In this document: positions 45,331-61,692 of the stretch, piece after piece
Layout of the letters: every line of letters begins with the position of its first letter
Numbering within the stretch: the first letter of the stretch is position 1
Assembly (NCBI GenBank): GCA_003971905.1
Contig: RSEE01000134.1
Span: 1-64,000 of the forward strand
Source of the DNA: Moniliella sp. 'wahieum'
Lineage: Eukaryota > Basidiomycota > Moniliellomycetes > Moniliellales > Moniliellaceae
Reading direction: 5' to 3'
DNA length: 64,000 nucleotides
Position numbers and translations under genes: made by a program
Notes under the pieces: generated by a model
The model's input: the letters and a program-made list of their open reading frames with translations, nothing else
Told to the model about the DNA's origin: nothing
Database searches by the model: none

Positions 45331-46799
45331 ATGCTGTCCACCACGCTCCTTCCGCTCCTCACCCTTGCCGCCACGGCCGCCCCCGCGCTTGCCAAGGACC
45401 AGTACCAAGGCAAGTACCCCAACCCCAACAACCTCCCAGCCCAGGTGGATGCCAAGGGCGGCCAGACAGGGTACAACGACTGTGTCTCCCGTTACGGCTC
45501 TTCCAACCCCAATGCCAACTGCACCAACCTCTACGTCAGCGACCAGACCTCCTTTTGTCTCTATGGCCCCCCCACCCCCAACACCACCATCGGCGATGCC
45601 GAGGCTGAGGTGGTGAGCTGGTGTCTCAAGGACGGGTTTGGTACTCGGCTCATTCCCGAAGGCACCATTACTGGCGCTCACTTTGTCAAGACGCCCAACT
45701 TTGTTCAGGTTCGTCGACTCCCCCACGGTTTCTCTCCCCCCCCCCCCCTTGTTCTGCTTTCCCTCTGATGGCCCGCTCTGACCGGTCATTTGATCCACCC
45801 TGCGGGTTTCCGTACAAACAGGTCACGGGAGTAGGCGACTTTACCAAAATCAACCTCGCCAAGGGCGACGACGGCGGCGAGCTGGATCCTCATGGTGCGA
45901 CCGGATCGGGCAACCCGGTTGGCGGGCTGGTGTTTACCGATGCCTTGACGGGAAGCTTTGAGCGTATTCCCGAGTGGACTCACTTCATTGGCTTTGACAC
46001 CTTCTGCATCCGTCTCTGCACGGGCGGCGAGTCGCTGGACGCACAACAGTACTGCCAGCACATTTACGATGTGTATGTTTTTCGATTCCTTTGAATTGCG
46101 TGTGGTTCTTGTGGTCTCGATTGCTGACAAGGGTGCTGTTTCGGGCTTCGTTTTCGATTTGTTACCTACTTTGCTTTGCTATCTTTGGGGTCATCTATTT
46201 GCTCCTGCAGCATGGGGTACGTTTCATCCGTCTACTTACCGTTCCTCTTACCACTGGACCAGCCTACTGACTTGGGATCGACAGCTGCTACTGGGTCATG
46301 CCTGCCTCGTACGACGAAGGTATCTTTGAAGCGTGTGAAGGCGACTCGGGCGAAAAGCCTGGCATCTACTCTGTCAATGGCACGCTCTCCACCTTCTGGC
46401 AAGGATACAAGACTACCCCCGCGGCCCACACGGCTCCTTCCAGCTCCGACTGCAAGTCGGTCGCAACCATTGGAACTAACAGTTACCCATCCTCGATCAA
46501 GCCCTCATCTTCCGCCAAGACCGCCTCTTCCTCGTCCAAGGCCCTCTCTTCGTCCACCAAGACTCCTTCTTCTTCCAAGGCATCTTCTTCCACCAAGGCG
46601 CTCTCTTCAACCACGTACGCCTCCTCCAAGATGCACACCTCCAAGGCACCCACCCCACCACCACCACAGCCACGCTAACCATCACCATCATCCCGCCCAA
46701 TCCACCCAGTCGGCCGATGGCAGCTGGCCGTACGGCGGCGACGGCTGGTACAATGGGGACAGTGACAACGAGGACCCCTGGTGGTGGTGGTGGTGGTAA
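45331..46799 (+). CDS. Secreted cysteine-containing protein with a 6-nt microexon and a Ser/Thr-rich tail
   Basis: This is an extracellular protein of unknown function. Signal peptide MLSTTLLPLLTLAATAAPALA. Exons: 45331-45708, 45822-46072, a 6-nt microexon 46211-46216 (CATGGG), and 46285 onward. With the microexon the protein reads QHIYDVMGCYWVMPASYDEG in phase. The ectodomain has paired cysteines (YNDCVSRYG, NANCTNLYV, TSFCLYGP, VVSWCLKDG, FDTFCIRLC, DAQQYCQH, GCYW), probably disulfide-bonded. A Ser/Thr/Lys-rich tail (46430-46640) follows. In the strict frame translation ends at 46678 (342 residues). One frame change near 46655, in line with the base losses seen elsewhere, would extend it to 46799 with HHHHSHANHHHH, GSWPYGGDGWYNGD and a terminal DPWWWWWW. 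I list the longer span but am unsure of that tail. Similar secreted proteins occur in basidiomycetes, but I cannot name the family. Confidence 0.75.
46211..46216 (+). other. 6-nt microexon
   Basis: CTCCTGCAG precedes CATGGG, and GTACGT follows at once. The flanking exons end in GT and resume with CTGCTAC, so GT-C / ATG / GG-C encodes V-M-G in phase. Skipping it would delete exactly two residues, keeping the frame. Confidence 0.7.
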
Positions 46800-47309
46800 G
46801 CACTGATCCAACTGAGGTCCAGCCTATGGGCAGTGGACCATCACACAGTGGCCTCCCCCCTCCCCTCTCTCTCCGTTTTGGCTCTGTTGTCTCTCTTTTT
46901 CCTGACAGCGTCAAACCCGGGGCCTTCTGTCACCATGTCGCGTTGCTTCCGACTCAGACTCGGCATATCGGATAACTTTGATAACTTGGTTGGGGTTTTT
47001 GCTTGTCTCTTGGCCCAGTTTCCCATCGCTTATAGCGTGTAGTTCCTAAAGAAACAATCTGCTGAGGAGGAATAAACGGTAACCGGTTTGTGTGAGGTTC
47101 CCCCCACCCCGACGAGAGCTTCGGGTAGAAGAGGTACATCAGGAGGCGAAAGCTAAGAAGAGATCCTTCTTGGTCGTGAGCTGGTGCCATCGACTCAAAG
47201 AGAAAAGAAAAAAGGATATGAGATGGGTGGTATTGACGTGAGGTTAGACAGGAGGCGAAGCGAAAAGGGGACATGGGATATAGTTCCTGGATTTTGGGCA
47301 TGGAAATGG
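46800..47309. other. Convergent 3' region (secreted-protein gene and RPB1)
   Basis: It contains 3' UTR-like T-rich and A-rich DNA from both genes (for example AATAAACGG near 47071). No gene is seen. Confidence 0.5.
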
Positions 47310-52809
<5,500 letters not shown>

Positions 52810-53449
52810 GGCGGATCACAAGAGCGATGCACGAGGGAAGCGGGACGGGAGGGGGGGAACGAGGAGCGCAAGCGCACGTGCAGATGGGCAAGGAGAGGAG
52901 AGGAAAGGCAGGGCAGGGCGAGGCAAAGCAGAGCAAGGTAAGGCAAAGCAGGGCAAGGCAAGGCAGGGCAAGGCAAGGCCGCGCGGGCAGCGGGCGCAGG
53001 TGGGAATGCGGGGCAGTGGGAGTGGTGGGAGCGGTGGTGGAGGTGGTGGTGGTGGCGGTGGTGGTGGTGGAGAAGGCGGCGGGCAGCGTGAGGAGTGCGT
53101 GGGAGCTGACGGCGGCAATGGTGGTGGCGACGGACGCCCAGGAGGCGCCGAGGCGACGCAGCCAAACCATTAATCAGGGCCAAAGCCAGGGGGCGTTACG
53201 CTTTAAGTACTTGAGTGGCGCATGCCCCTCTGCGCCACTGCCCCCGTGCACCGTGCATTCCGCCCCAGCCCCATTCCGCTCGGCGTCCCGCACTTATTAC
53301 AGGTGCAGCGCAGCTATAACGAGTAACTAGTAACTAGCAACTGCGGGTCTGTCGTCAGCCCCTGCGCCACCCACCTGTAACCACCATCACCAGCACCACC
53401 CACCACCACCACCACCACCACATCACCACCACCACCACCATCCCCCACC
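52810..53449. other. Divergent RPB1 / VPS27 promoter region
   Basis: It contains a GGCAAGGCAAGGCAGGGCAAGG array (52885-52985), a GGTGGTGGTGG tract (53030-53075), and a CACCAC tract just before the VPS27 ATG (53385-53440). These low-complexity runs generate long fake frames. No gene is seen. Confidence 0.55.
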
Positions 53450-55828
53450 ATGTCCTGGTGGTCCGCCGACCCATTCAGCGCCGCCGTAGACAAGGCCACG
53501 TCCGAGCTGCTCCCCTCGGGCACCGAGGACATTGCCCTCAACCTCGACATTGCCGACCAGATCAAGAGCAAGGACGTCAACGCCAAGCATGCCATGCAGG
53601 TCCTCAAGCGCCGCATCAGCCACAAGAACCCCAACGTCGTCCTCCTCGCCCTCGGCCTCACCGACATTTCCGTCAAAATGGCGGCGATGAGTTTCTCACC
53701 GAGGTGGGCTCGCGCGAATTTATCGACAACCTCGTCTCCATCCTCCAGATGCCCCTCGCCGGCGGCACGCTCAACCCGGATGTCCAGCAGCGCATTCTCG
53801 CGCTCCTCCAGGCCTGGGCCCAGATCAGCGAGGTGCGGCCCGGGTATATGACGCATGCTGCGGCGGTGTATGAGCAGCTGCGCGCGGACGGGTACCAGTT
53901 CCCGCCCAAGGACCCCGTCCAGTCCGTCGTGTCTTCTTGCGCCGCTGCGTTCGAGACGCGCACCATGCCCGAGTGGATTGATGGCGAGGTGTGTCTGCGC
54001 TGCCGCACGCCGTTTACCACGTTTACCCGCAAACATCACTGCCGCAACTGCGGCAACGTCTTTTGCCACCAGTGCACCTCCCGCACCATGGCGCTTCCCT
54101 GGTTTGGCGTCGGGCAGCCCGTACGAGTGTGTGACGGCTGCTTTGCCCGCAAGTCCGTCCCGCCCAAGGCCGCCGTGGTGCGGCACAAGTCGCTCGACTC
54201 GCCGCCGTTCGCCACACCTCTCTGGCCGAGGCGGGTTGTGCCGCGCGTGCGGCGGGCAGTCCTCGCCACACGATCCAAGACGATGGACCCCCGTGCGGCT
54301 GCAGCGCGGCGCAAGGAAGAGCAAGACCTGCAGTTGGCCATCCAGCTCTCCCCCAAAGTTCAGACGCGCAGATCCCCTCCCTACCCTCTGCACCCAGCAT
54401 GCCTTCCCTACCCGGGCGTCAGGTGGAGGGAACGGACGAAGGCACCCTCGACGTTGACGCTGAGAATGACCCAGACTTGGCGGCGGCCATCAAGGCCAGC
54501 TTAGAAACTGCCCCCCCAAGTGCTAGCGGCCCAAAACTCGACCGTTCCGACTTCGATCGAAGCACCGGTACCCTCGGCGCCTACTTTGGCCTCCTCTGCT
54601 CCACCGGCCTCCTCTGCTGCTCCCGCCGTGCCCGCTGCAGAGAGACCGGCGTTACCTAGTGTGGAGATGGACGCGGTCGACATTGACTCGCTGTTGACGT
54701 TTGCCCAATCGGTATCGCGTCTGGACCAGGCCATTGCGGCGGGCCAGTCTCCGGCCCAGATGGCTCGGCCTCCGCCGCCCGTTCAAGCTGCGCTGGAAAA
54801 GTCGCTCAGCGCCCGCCCGAGGCTGGTGCGCAATCTGAACGAAGCAGCGAGCCGACTGCAGCGCCTGAACGAGATGCAGGCCAAGATTGACTTCTCGATC
54901 AAGTTGTATGATCGGCTGCTCGACGCCCAGCTTGCTGCCGCACCACCGGCGCCTGCGTTTGCTCCTCCCATCGCGGCTTACCCGCCCCCCGTGCCTGGCT
55001 ACCCAACTTACCTTCCCTATGGACACGCTTCCCATGCGTCCGCTGACCCCAGGCCCCATCCTACACCAATCCATTGGGTACGACTCCGGCTCAAGGCCAA
55101 GGTCAAGCCCAAAGCGAAGCATATCCCCACCCACAAGCCTACCCGCAAGGATACCTTCCACCTCCTGCCCCCGCTTACGCACCCAGTCACGCCATCGCCG
55201 CCCCTCCTACGCCGCACATCGCCACCTCCGCATCCTTTTCCCCCGCCGTGGAGAAGCAGGCAAACATTTCCCCCGCTTTGACCGCCTCGGGGCCAGTCCC
55301 GACTACCACGCCCTACACTCTCGCTGCGTCTCATGCGTCTGGTGCAGCCTCGCCTAATGGGCCCGGGGTGGTGTCACCGCCACTGTCGCCGCCAGCGGGC
55401 CTCGAAGCCAGCCCCCTTCCTTGGCGGCCGTGACGCCATTGCATGCCCCACCTGCTTCTTCGGGGCCGGAGCTTGTTCCTCCCAGGCAGGAGCAAGCCCA
55501 ATCGCCAGCTACTGCGACGCCGGTGCAGGCCGACCCATCCAACTCGGCCGCGTTCTTGGCGCCAACTGCGTTGCCCTCTACGGGAGCGTACCCTCGGCCT
55601 TCCTTTGTTCCGCCTGGGCCTGGGGAAACCGTTGCTCCCTCACCAGCAGTGCCTGCACAGGCATGGGATCCCCAAGGCCTGCACCTTCCCTCGGCCCCGA
55701 CGGTGGCGCCGGCGACGCACAACTGGCTTGCCGGACCCGAGTCGCAGGTTCCTGCCCTGGCTCCCCAATGGGCTGAGCCGCATAAGCAAGTCTCGCCTCA
55801 ACCGGAAATCTCGTTGATTGAACTATAG
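53450..55828 (+). CDS. VPS27: Vps27, ESCRT-0 subunit (VHS-FYVE-UIM)
   Basis: Vps27 (Hrs) recruits ubiquitinated cargo on endosomes, binds PI3P and passes cargo to ESCRT-I. It starts MSWWSADPFSAAVDKATSEL. The VHS domain includes ALNLDIADQIKSKDVNAKHA and FLTEVGSREFIDNL. The FYVE zinc finger follows: VCLRCRTPFTTFTRKHHCRN, with the PI3P motif RKHHCRN, then CGNVFCHQCTSRTM and VRVCDGCF. UIM 1 is near EEQDLQLAIQLS; UIM 2 is DPDLAAAIKASLE. A coiled GAT-like part (LLTFAQSVSRLDQAI, ASRLQRLNEMQAKIDFSIK) and a long Pro/Ala tail come next. The C-terminus ISLIEL fits a clathrin-box motif (L-hydrophobic-x-L-type). No intron is needed. Frame breaks near 53690, 54350, 54590, 55060 and 55430 match the general error pattern. 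About 795 residues. Confidence 0.9.
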
Positions 55829-55962
55829 ATCTGCTATTTTTTTCTCGGCACTCCCCTTTCGCACTGTCCTTTCACTTCATATGGTCCTCCCGCACCCTCA
55901 CTCCCACCCTTTCTCCTTTCTCTCTTTGATAAACAGAGATGCAGTGTATATATGTAGGACGG

Positions 55963-56963
55963 TCAGGCTGTCGCCGAAGCCGGCTCAGGCTGGGGCTCCG
56001 AGCCGGCCTTGCCCTGACCGCGTTTGCGCCGCTTGGGCTTGGGCGCTTCTGGCCCGGCCCCAGCCCCGGCTGGCTCGGCTGCGACCGGCGGGGGCGATGC
56101 TTTCCTCTTGCCTGGCCGTGCGGGTTCGGGCGCTCCACGCTTCTTTTTCATGCTCAACGGATTGGGTGCCTTGGGCGCTTTGCGTCGCCGCACGGGCTCT
56201 GTCACGGCGGGCACCTCGGGGGCGTGCCCGTCAACGGCAGCAACGTGAGCCGCCGCCGCGGCGGCAGCAGCAGCCATGTGGTGAGAGCCAGTGGTTTGGT
56301 GGGCAGCGCTAGCGGTTCGGGAAGAGCCGCCCAGCTTGGCTTGCTCAATCTAAAACCGTTTCAAAGAGAAACAAAACAAAAAGAAGTTAGTGTTCCGTTC
56401 GGGGTCGGGGACTGGATCTGGATCTGGGGACCATCAATCACATACCCGCTTGATCTCGTCCTGCGTCGGCTGGCTCATGGGCTCCAGCACGATGACACCC
56501 GTCTCATTGGTGTGCATCACTGGGACGGCAAGCACATGGTTGCGGAGGTGAGCGCGGAGGCGGGGCGAGTTGGTGGCAACGAGGTAGCGGTGCTTGTTGG
56601 TGGGGCCGAGGGTGAGCTTGATGCACTCGCGGGATGGAGGGCGTGGTCCTGGTGGCCGCATCGCCTGCGCTCGGCGGTCTTGGCAATGCGGATGGCGAGC
56701 TGGGCAGCCTGCTTGCTGTCGGGGGTGCGCGCATCGGTTTCGGCCTGGTAGAGCGCAGCGATGGCACACTGGGTGACCATGAGCTTGGTCTTGGTGGCCT
56801 GGAGCACGGCGGCGAGGCGGGCGGGTGCGTCGTGGACCTTGTAGCTGGCCAGGGTGGCGACGAAGCTGCTGTCGAGCAGCACCTGGAGGGGCTCGCGGAA
56901 GCCAAAGTGGAGGATGTACTTGTGGAGAAGCTTCTTGTACGTCTTGGCGCGCCGCTGCCGCAT
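55963..56963 (-). CDS. UTP23: Utp23, small-subunit processome factor with PIN-like domain
   Basis: Utp23 is a nucleolar protein needed for early 18S rRNA processing, related to Fcf1. It starts MRQRRAKTYKKLLHKYILH at 56963, the family N-terminus, then FGFREPLQVLLDSSFVATL and KLMVTQCAIAALYQAE. The zinc-binding Cys/His set includes QC, RRRCGH and REC. The distal part reads LTLGPTNKHRYLVATNS and HTNETGVIVLEPMSQ. A 96-nt intron (56350-56445; GTATGT, TTTTAG) follows DEIKR. Exon 2 carries an Ala run and a basic tail (NPLSMKKKRGAPEP, KPKRRKRGQGK) for nucleolar retention. One base is missing near 56650. About 301 residues. The PIN acidic residues look degenerate (LDSSF where active nucleases have VDG/VDT), in line with a scaffold role. 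Confidence 0.9.
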
Positions 56964-57415
56964 GGTGGTGGTGGTGGCGGTGGTGTGGTGGTGGTGGTGG
57001 TGGTGGTGGTGGGGGAGGTGGTGGGGGGGGAAGTGGTGTTGGAGGGAGGTGGTGTTGGAGGGGGGCACCAAAAATTAAGCACGTGGGCGGAACAGCCAGG
57101 CGGAATGGACTAAACGTTGAGGCTGAACGTGGGCAACAATTAAGCAACCCAGCCTAACGTCTAACCCTTATCGATAATCGGCCCCAGATCGATAAGCACC
57201 CAGCGCAGGCCACTGAAATTTCACCCCCTCCTCCCCCCCCCGCCCCACCACCACCACCACTACTAACCACCACCACCACCACCACCTCCATCCCCATCAC
57301 CACCACCACCACCACCTCCTCCATCCCCATCACCACCACCACCATCCCTACCACCATCCCCTCCCCACCACCAGCGCCACCACCACCCCCATCGCCATCC
57401 CTGTCGGCGCCCTCC
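56964..57415. other. Divergent UTP23 / hydrolase-like gene promoter region
   Basis: It has a GGTGGTGG tract upstream of UTP23 (56964-57065), TAAACGTTGAGG near 57112 and a TTATCGATAATCGG...ATCGATAAGC pair (57168-57197). A CCACCAC tract runs to 57415. The long Gly/Val frames here are by-products of GGT/CAC repeats. Confidence 0.55.
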
Positions 57416-60400
57416 ATGCCCGCCCGGTCCTCTCGCAGCGTCTCCCGCCGCTCCGCTGCTGCCGCCCCCACCCCCATCCCCATCCCCACCCCCCGCAGCC
57501 CCGCCCCCCGCTCGCCGCCCGCGTGCATGCGCGTGCATCCGCCGTGTACACCGACCCTCTCTCCTCTCCCGATGCGCCCCATGCCGACAGCCCCACCCCC
57601 TCTCCCGCCGCTGCTGCGCCCACTGCCTCTGCCCCCCGACCAGCAGCGTGGCGCCCTGCATGCCCACCCCCATCAGGCCCCGTGCTGCCGCCAGTCTCCG
57701 TCGCGTGGGCAGCATTGCCTCCCTCACCCTCGCTCCTGCCGCCCACGCCGATCCCCCTGACCCGCCTCCTGCCGACGCGCCGCCACCAGATCATGCCTCG
57801 CCTCCGTCCGCTTCCCCGTCGGCGCTGGGTGACAAGCCCAGCCGTTCGGTGTCCCACCCGTTGTCTGCGGCGCCTTATCGCATTCCCAAGTCCGCCGCTG
57901 TGCGACGGGTGACCAAGATCTCTACCGCCAGGAACGCCCCGCCCGAATCCAGCCAAGCCACCGACCGTGAGCTCGAGCCCGAGTCCGCGCCCGCGCCCGT
58001 GCCCGAGACCCAGCCCGATCATGAGCTGGTGCAGCCGCCGGGTTCCAGCTCAGGGGAGTCTGGCCCGCGCAAACGGACTGTATCGTGGTTTGGACGAAGA
58101 GCCCCTAGTCCACCGCCACCGCCACCGCCAATCCACCGGCAGCGGACCCTACTCCTGCCCAGGAGCCGCCGCCTCCCGAATCGGAAGCACACCAGTACCT
58201 CCGCCATTTGCGCGACGGACCCACGCACGCACCATCCATGGAGCCTGTTGCCGAGGAAGGAAGTGAGCCGCCTACCCTGGACCCTCCTCCCTCTCACACT
58301 CTGCACGCTGCAGACGCCTCAAAGCCCTCGCTACTACGGTCTTTGTTCCTTGGTGGTCCAGCTCCCGAGCCGGTTCCCGCTGCCTCTGCTGACGACCCCG
58401 TTGGTCCTGATCTACCACAAGAGGAGGCCACCTGCTCTACTTTACCTCTTCCCCAGGAGGCGCGAGGCCCGGACTCGCCTCTACGATCTGGATGGGTATG
58501 GCCATTTTGGACGCCCCCGCCTGAAGAGGGTGAGCCCTCTTTGTCCCAGAACCCCCCCTGGCACCACATCGAGAAAAGAGATGCCTGGCCCTGAAACGGA
58601 CCCCATGGACATTAGTGATGTTTACTACCACCCTCCGCGGCAGGGTGCTGAAAATGGCACTCCTTCAGCTGGGTCGGGAGTTACATCTCCTCTTGGCTGC
58701 CAGGCCTGCCGCGGTGGAAGGAAGGGGAGGAGGAGTCGGCTGTTTCTCCCGAGGCCGACGAGGCAGCTCCCAAATCAATGCCTACACAGTTGACCCCGGC
58801 CGAGCGAATCAAACGGGATGCGCTCCGCCGGTACGGCTCTCCTGAGCAACTGGCACGAACCACCAATGCGCTCTACCATCCCGACCAAACGCCCGGTGCC
58901 GATGTGGTGGCGCGTCCCACGTGGATGTCGCTTTTGCGTTGGACAACCCCGGCTGCCCGTGCGTTGCCTAGTACCGAACAAGAACAGTCCGAGGGGCCGG
59001 AAGTGATGGATTTGGATGAGGACCCGAATGCGCCGCCTTTGCCTTTGCTGCCGCCGTCTGCGGCTCCAGCTCACCCCGCAAGAAGGGTGCTGCCGCGCCG
59101 GAGCCAAGCACGGCCAAGTCGTCCAAGAGTGTCAAGGAGGTGGCCAGGCGCAAGGTCAAATCGGATCTGGGCCCCAATCGGTCTCGAGCCCATCGCTGGT
59201 CCCACGCAAGCCTGGCACACCCCCTGGTACAGCTGCCCAAGGCTCGCTGCAGCCGTCGAAACCCCCAAGGCCGCTAAGGAACCCAAACCCGCTACCAAAC
59301 CTGGCAAGAGCCCAAGGACCCAGCTGTGCTTGCGCCCAACTTGGTCGTGCCTAGTTTTGAGGAGACATTTTTATCCCCGCCTCGGTCGCTGGTGCCCAAG
59401 TCGGGGGTGTGGGAGCGGACCATGTCGTATCTCTTTGCTAGTTCCTCCTCCAATGCGTCCGAAGGCCAATCGACGTCTGCAGTCCCCGATGCCTCGTCGC
59501 CCGTCGACCACTTGCCCAAGGCGTGGACCGTACTGGACCGGCCAACGGACACGCGAATACGCAAGGTGGTCGTGGTAGGCGTGCACGGATGGTTTACCCG
59601 AGTTTCCTCAAGACGGTGATGGGCGAGCCGACGGGCACATCGCACAAGTTTGCTACGATGATGAGCCAAGCGGTCTCGACGCAGCTGGACGCGTTGGGCG
59701 TGCCCGCGGCCCAGCGCCACGTGACCAGCATCCCACTGCATGGCGATGGCAAGGTTTCGGAGCGGGTGGAAATGCTGTATTCGCAACTGGAGGGCAACGC
59801 GCAGTGGATCGCTGCTCTGCGCACGGCCGATGCGGTGTTTGTCGCGGCCCATAGCCAAGGTGCGATCGTTTCGGTTCATTTGTTGGCGCGGATGTTGGAG
59901 GAAGAGGTGGTACGGACGGAGCGCACGTCAGTGTCTGCTGGCCATGTGTGGTATCCACCACGGTCCGTTTACCCATCTGCAGGGCAGCCTGTCTTCTACG
60001 TATCTGCACTACTTTGAGACGGCAGCAGCGAAAGAACTGTTTGAGTTCCAGTCGGCTTCGAGCGGGGTGAGCCAAGCGTACCAAGCTGCGCTGCAGCGCG
60101 TGCTCGTGCCCCCCGTGGCTGCCAACGGCCATGCCCCGCCCGGGGTGAAGATTTTGTTTGTGGGTTCGGTGGACGATCAGGTGGTGCCGCTGTACTCGGC
60201 GTTGAACGTTTCGGTAGACCATCCGAACGTGTTGCGAGCGCTCTATGTCAATGGCCAAGCCTTCCCACAGGATCGACCGACTTTTTGGTTCACCTACTGA
60301 GCTTTTTGGTGCGCATCCGGAATGCCGGCTTGGACGACCACGGGTTACTGGCGCTGCTTTCGCCCGCGGTGGCTGGTAGCGTGTTTGGTGGCTCGGGGCA

Positions 60401-60816
60401 CAGCCTGATCTACCAAGACACGGACGTGTACACCTTGGCAACTCGCTACCTGTTCCAAGTGGACTTGTACCGCCCACCCCCGCCGGCGCCCACAGCACGT
60501 ACCAAGCGCGGCAAACGCAAACGCCCACGTCACCTGCGCGCCTCCCTGTCCGCGGTCCAGGTCAGCTCGGACGACCGCCGTCTGGCCCTGACAGACGGCG
60601 CATTGAAAAATCCGTACCAGCTGCCATGGGTTTCGCGGGCTGTTGGAGGACGATGGGATCAAGCATTGGTTTGGCACCGAGCTGGACCGGCTCATCGATG
60701 CGTTTGATCAGTGGCGACCAATGACCAAGCCGTTGAAGGACATCCAGTTCCGACTTCAGCCCTTGGGACAGCAACGCCGCTTGCTCGCCGCCCAGCAGGC
60801 CAAAGCGCGGATGTGA
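57416..60816 (+). CDS. Large fungal protein with C-terminal alpha/beta-hydrolase-like domain
   Basis: The N-terminal 700 residues are mostly disordered (Pro/Ala/Ser-rich), with short conserved-looking islands such as RTVSWFGRRAPSPP, SLLRSLFLGG, LTPAERIKRDALRRYG and PTWMSLLRW. The C-terminal third looks like a lipase-type fold: strand KVVVVGVHGWFPEFLKTVMG, SHKFATMMSQAV, nucleophile-elbow-like VFVAAHSQGAIVSVHLLAR, GSLSSTYLHYFETAA, VKILFVGSVDDQVVPLYSAL and GLDDHGLLALLSPAVAGSV. The end is PLGQQRRLLAAQQAKARM with a stop at 60814-60816. I associate this architecture with the conserved fungal family of yeast YML020W, but that naming is not certain. Several frame breaks (near 57640, 58100, 58590, 58700, 59080, 59590, 59930, 60285, 60630) are probable base losses. 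About 1,130 residues. Substrate unknown. Confidence 0.8.
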
Positions 60817-61692
60817 TTGAGGCGCGTCGAGTTGGATCCCTGTTCGTTGCCCGTTGCTGTGTTCATGCGCAGCTGCCTCTTTTGGTTGGGTCCGGCTCGG
60901 TTGGGTTCGGTTGGGTTCAGCTGTGCCTTATCTTTTTGTCTGTCGGCCGTTTTCGCGCTTTTTTTGTACTTTTGCACACGGGGGCTTGATGATGATGTAG
61001 ATCCCCTTTGACCCCACCCCCCATCCCCCTCCGCATGCCGTAAGCGATTGAGATCCCCACACCACATTTCCTCTCCTGTACCATTACCCCGTTCCACACC
61101 TCGTTATCTGCATGTGCTGTGTCTCTCTTTTTACTAGCCAATACCTCCTGCTCGCTTCTCCCTAGAGCAAGAGAGCAACAGAGCAAGAAAGCTGAATCGG
61201 GAGGACAAACTAAGGCAGGCAGCAGACCGTCACCGGTCCTTCACGCCCCGAGCAGGTGTAGACACGCATCGAGCCAGTCTGATCAACGGTAATAACTTGT
61301 GCTATTTCCCACCCAGGGGCAGGACATGTTGGACCGTGATGCGTGACAGCATATGGGTACGCCAAAGTAAGCATAGTGCGAATGGGGAGAGCAAGAGGAA
61401 GGAGGGACCACGGAAAAAATGACAAGGAGAAGGTATAGAGCGTGGTCAGCCGAAAATAAGTATGTCGGGCCAGCAGGCTGCGCGGCCGGAACGTCTGAAC
61501 AGTGAAAACCAAAGGGCGAAGGGCGAAGAGTTAAACCAAGTCTGGGGGGGGGGGGGGGGGTAACGTGTAACATGTAACTTGCCGTCCCAACTGGAAGAAA
61601 GAAGTGAGGAAAAGAGGGATGAGCAGGTGAGCAGGAAGAATCGAATAAACACAAAAGCAAGTTGGAACCGCATCCTGGTTCAACGTTGAAGT
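60817..61692. other. Convergent 3' region
   Basis: It includes GGTTGGGTTCGGTTGGG-type T/G DNA right after the stop, a long G run (61544-61560) and a GTTGAAGTTCAACGCTCAACGTTCAACG set (61685-61711, overlapping the phosphatase 3' end). No gene is seen. Confidence 0.5.
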
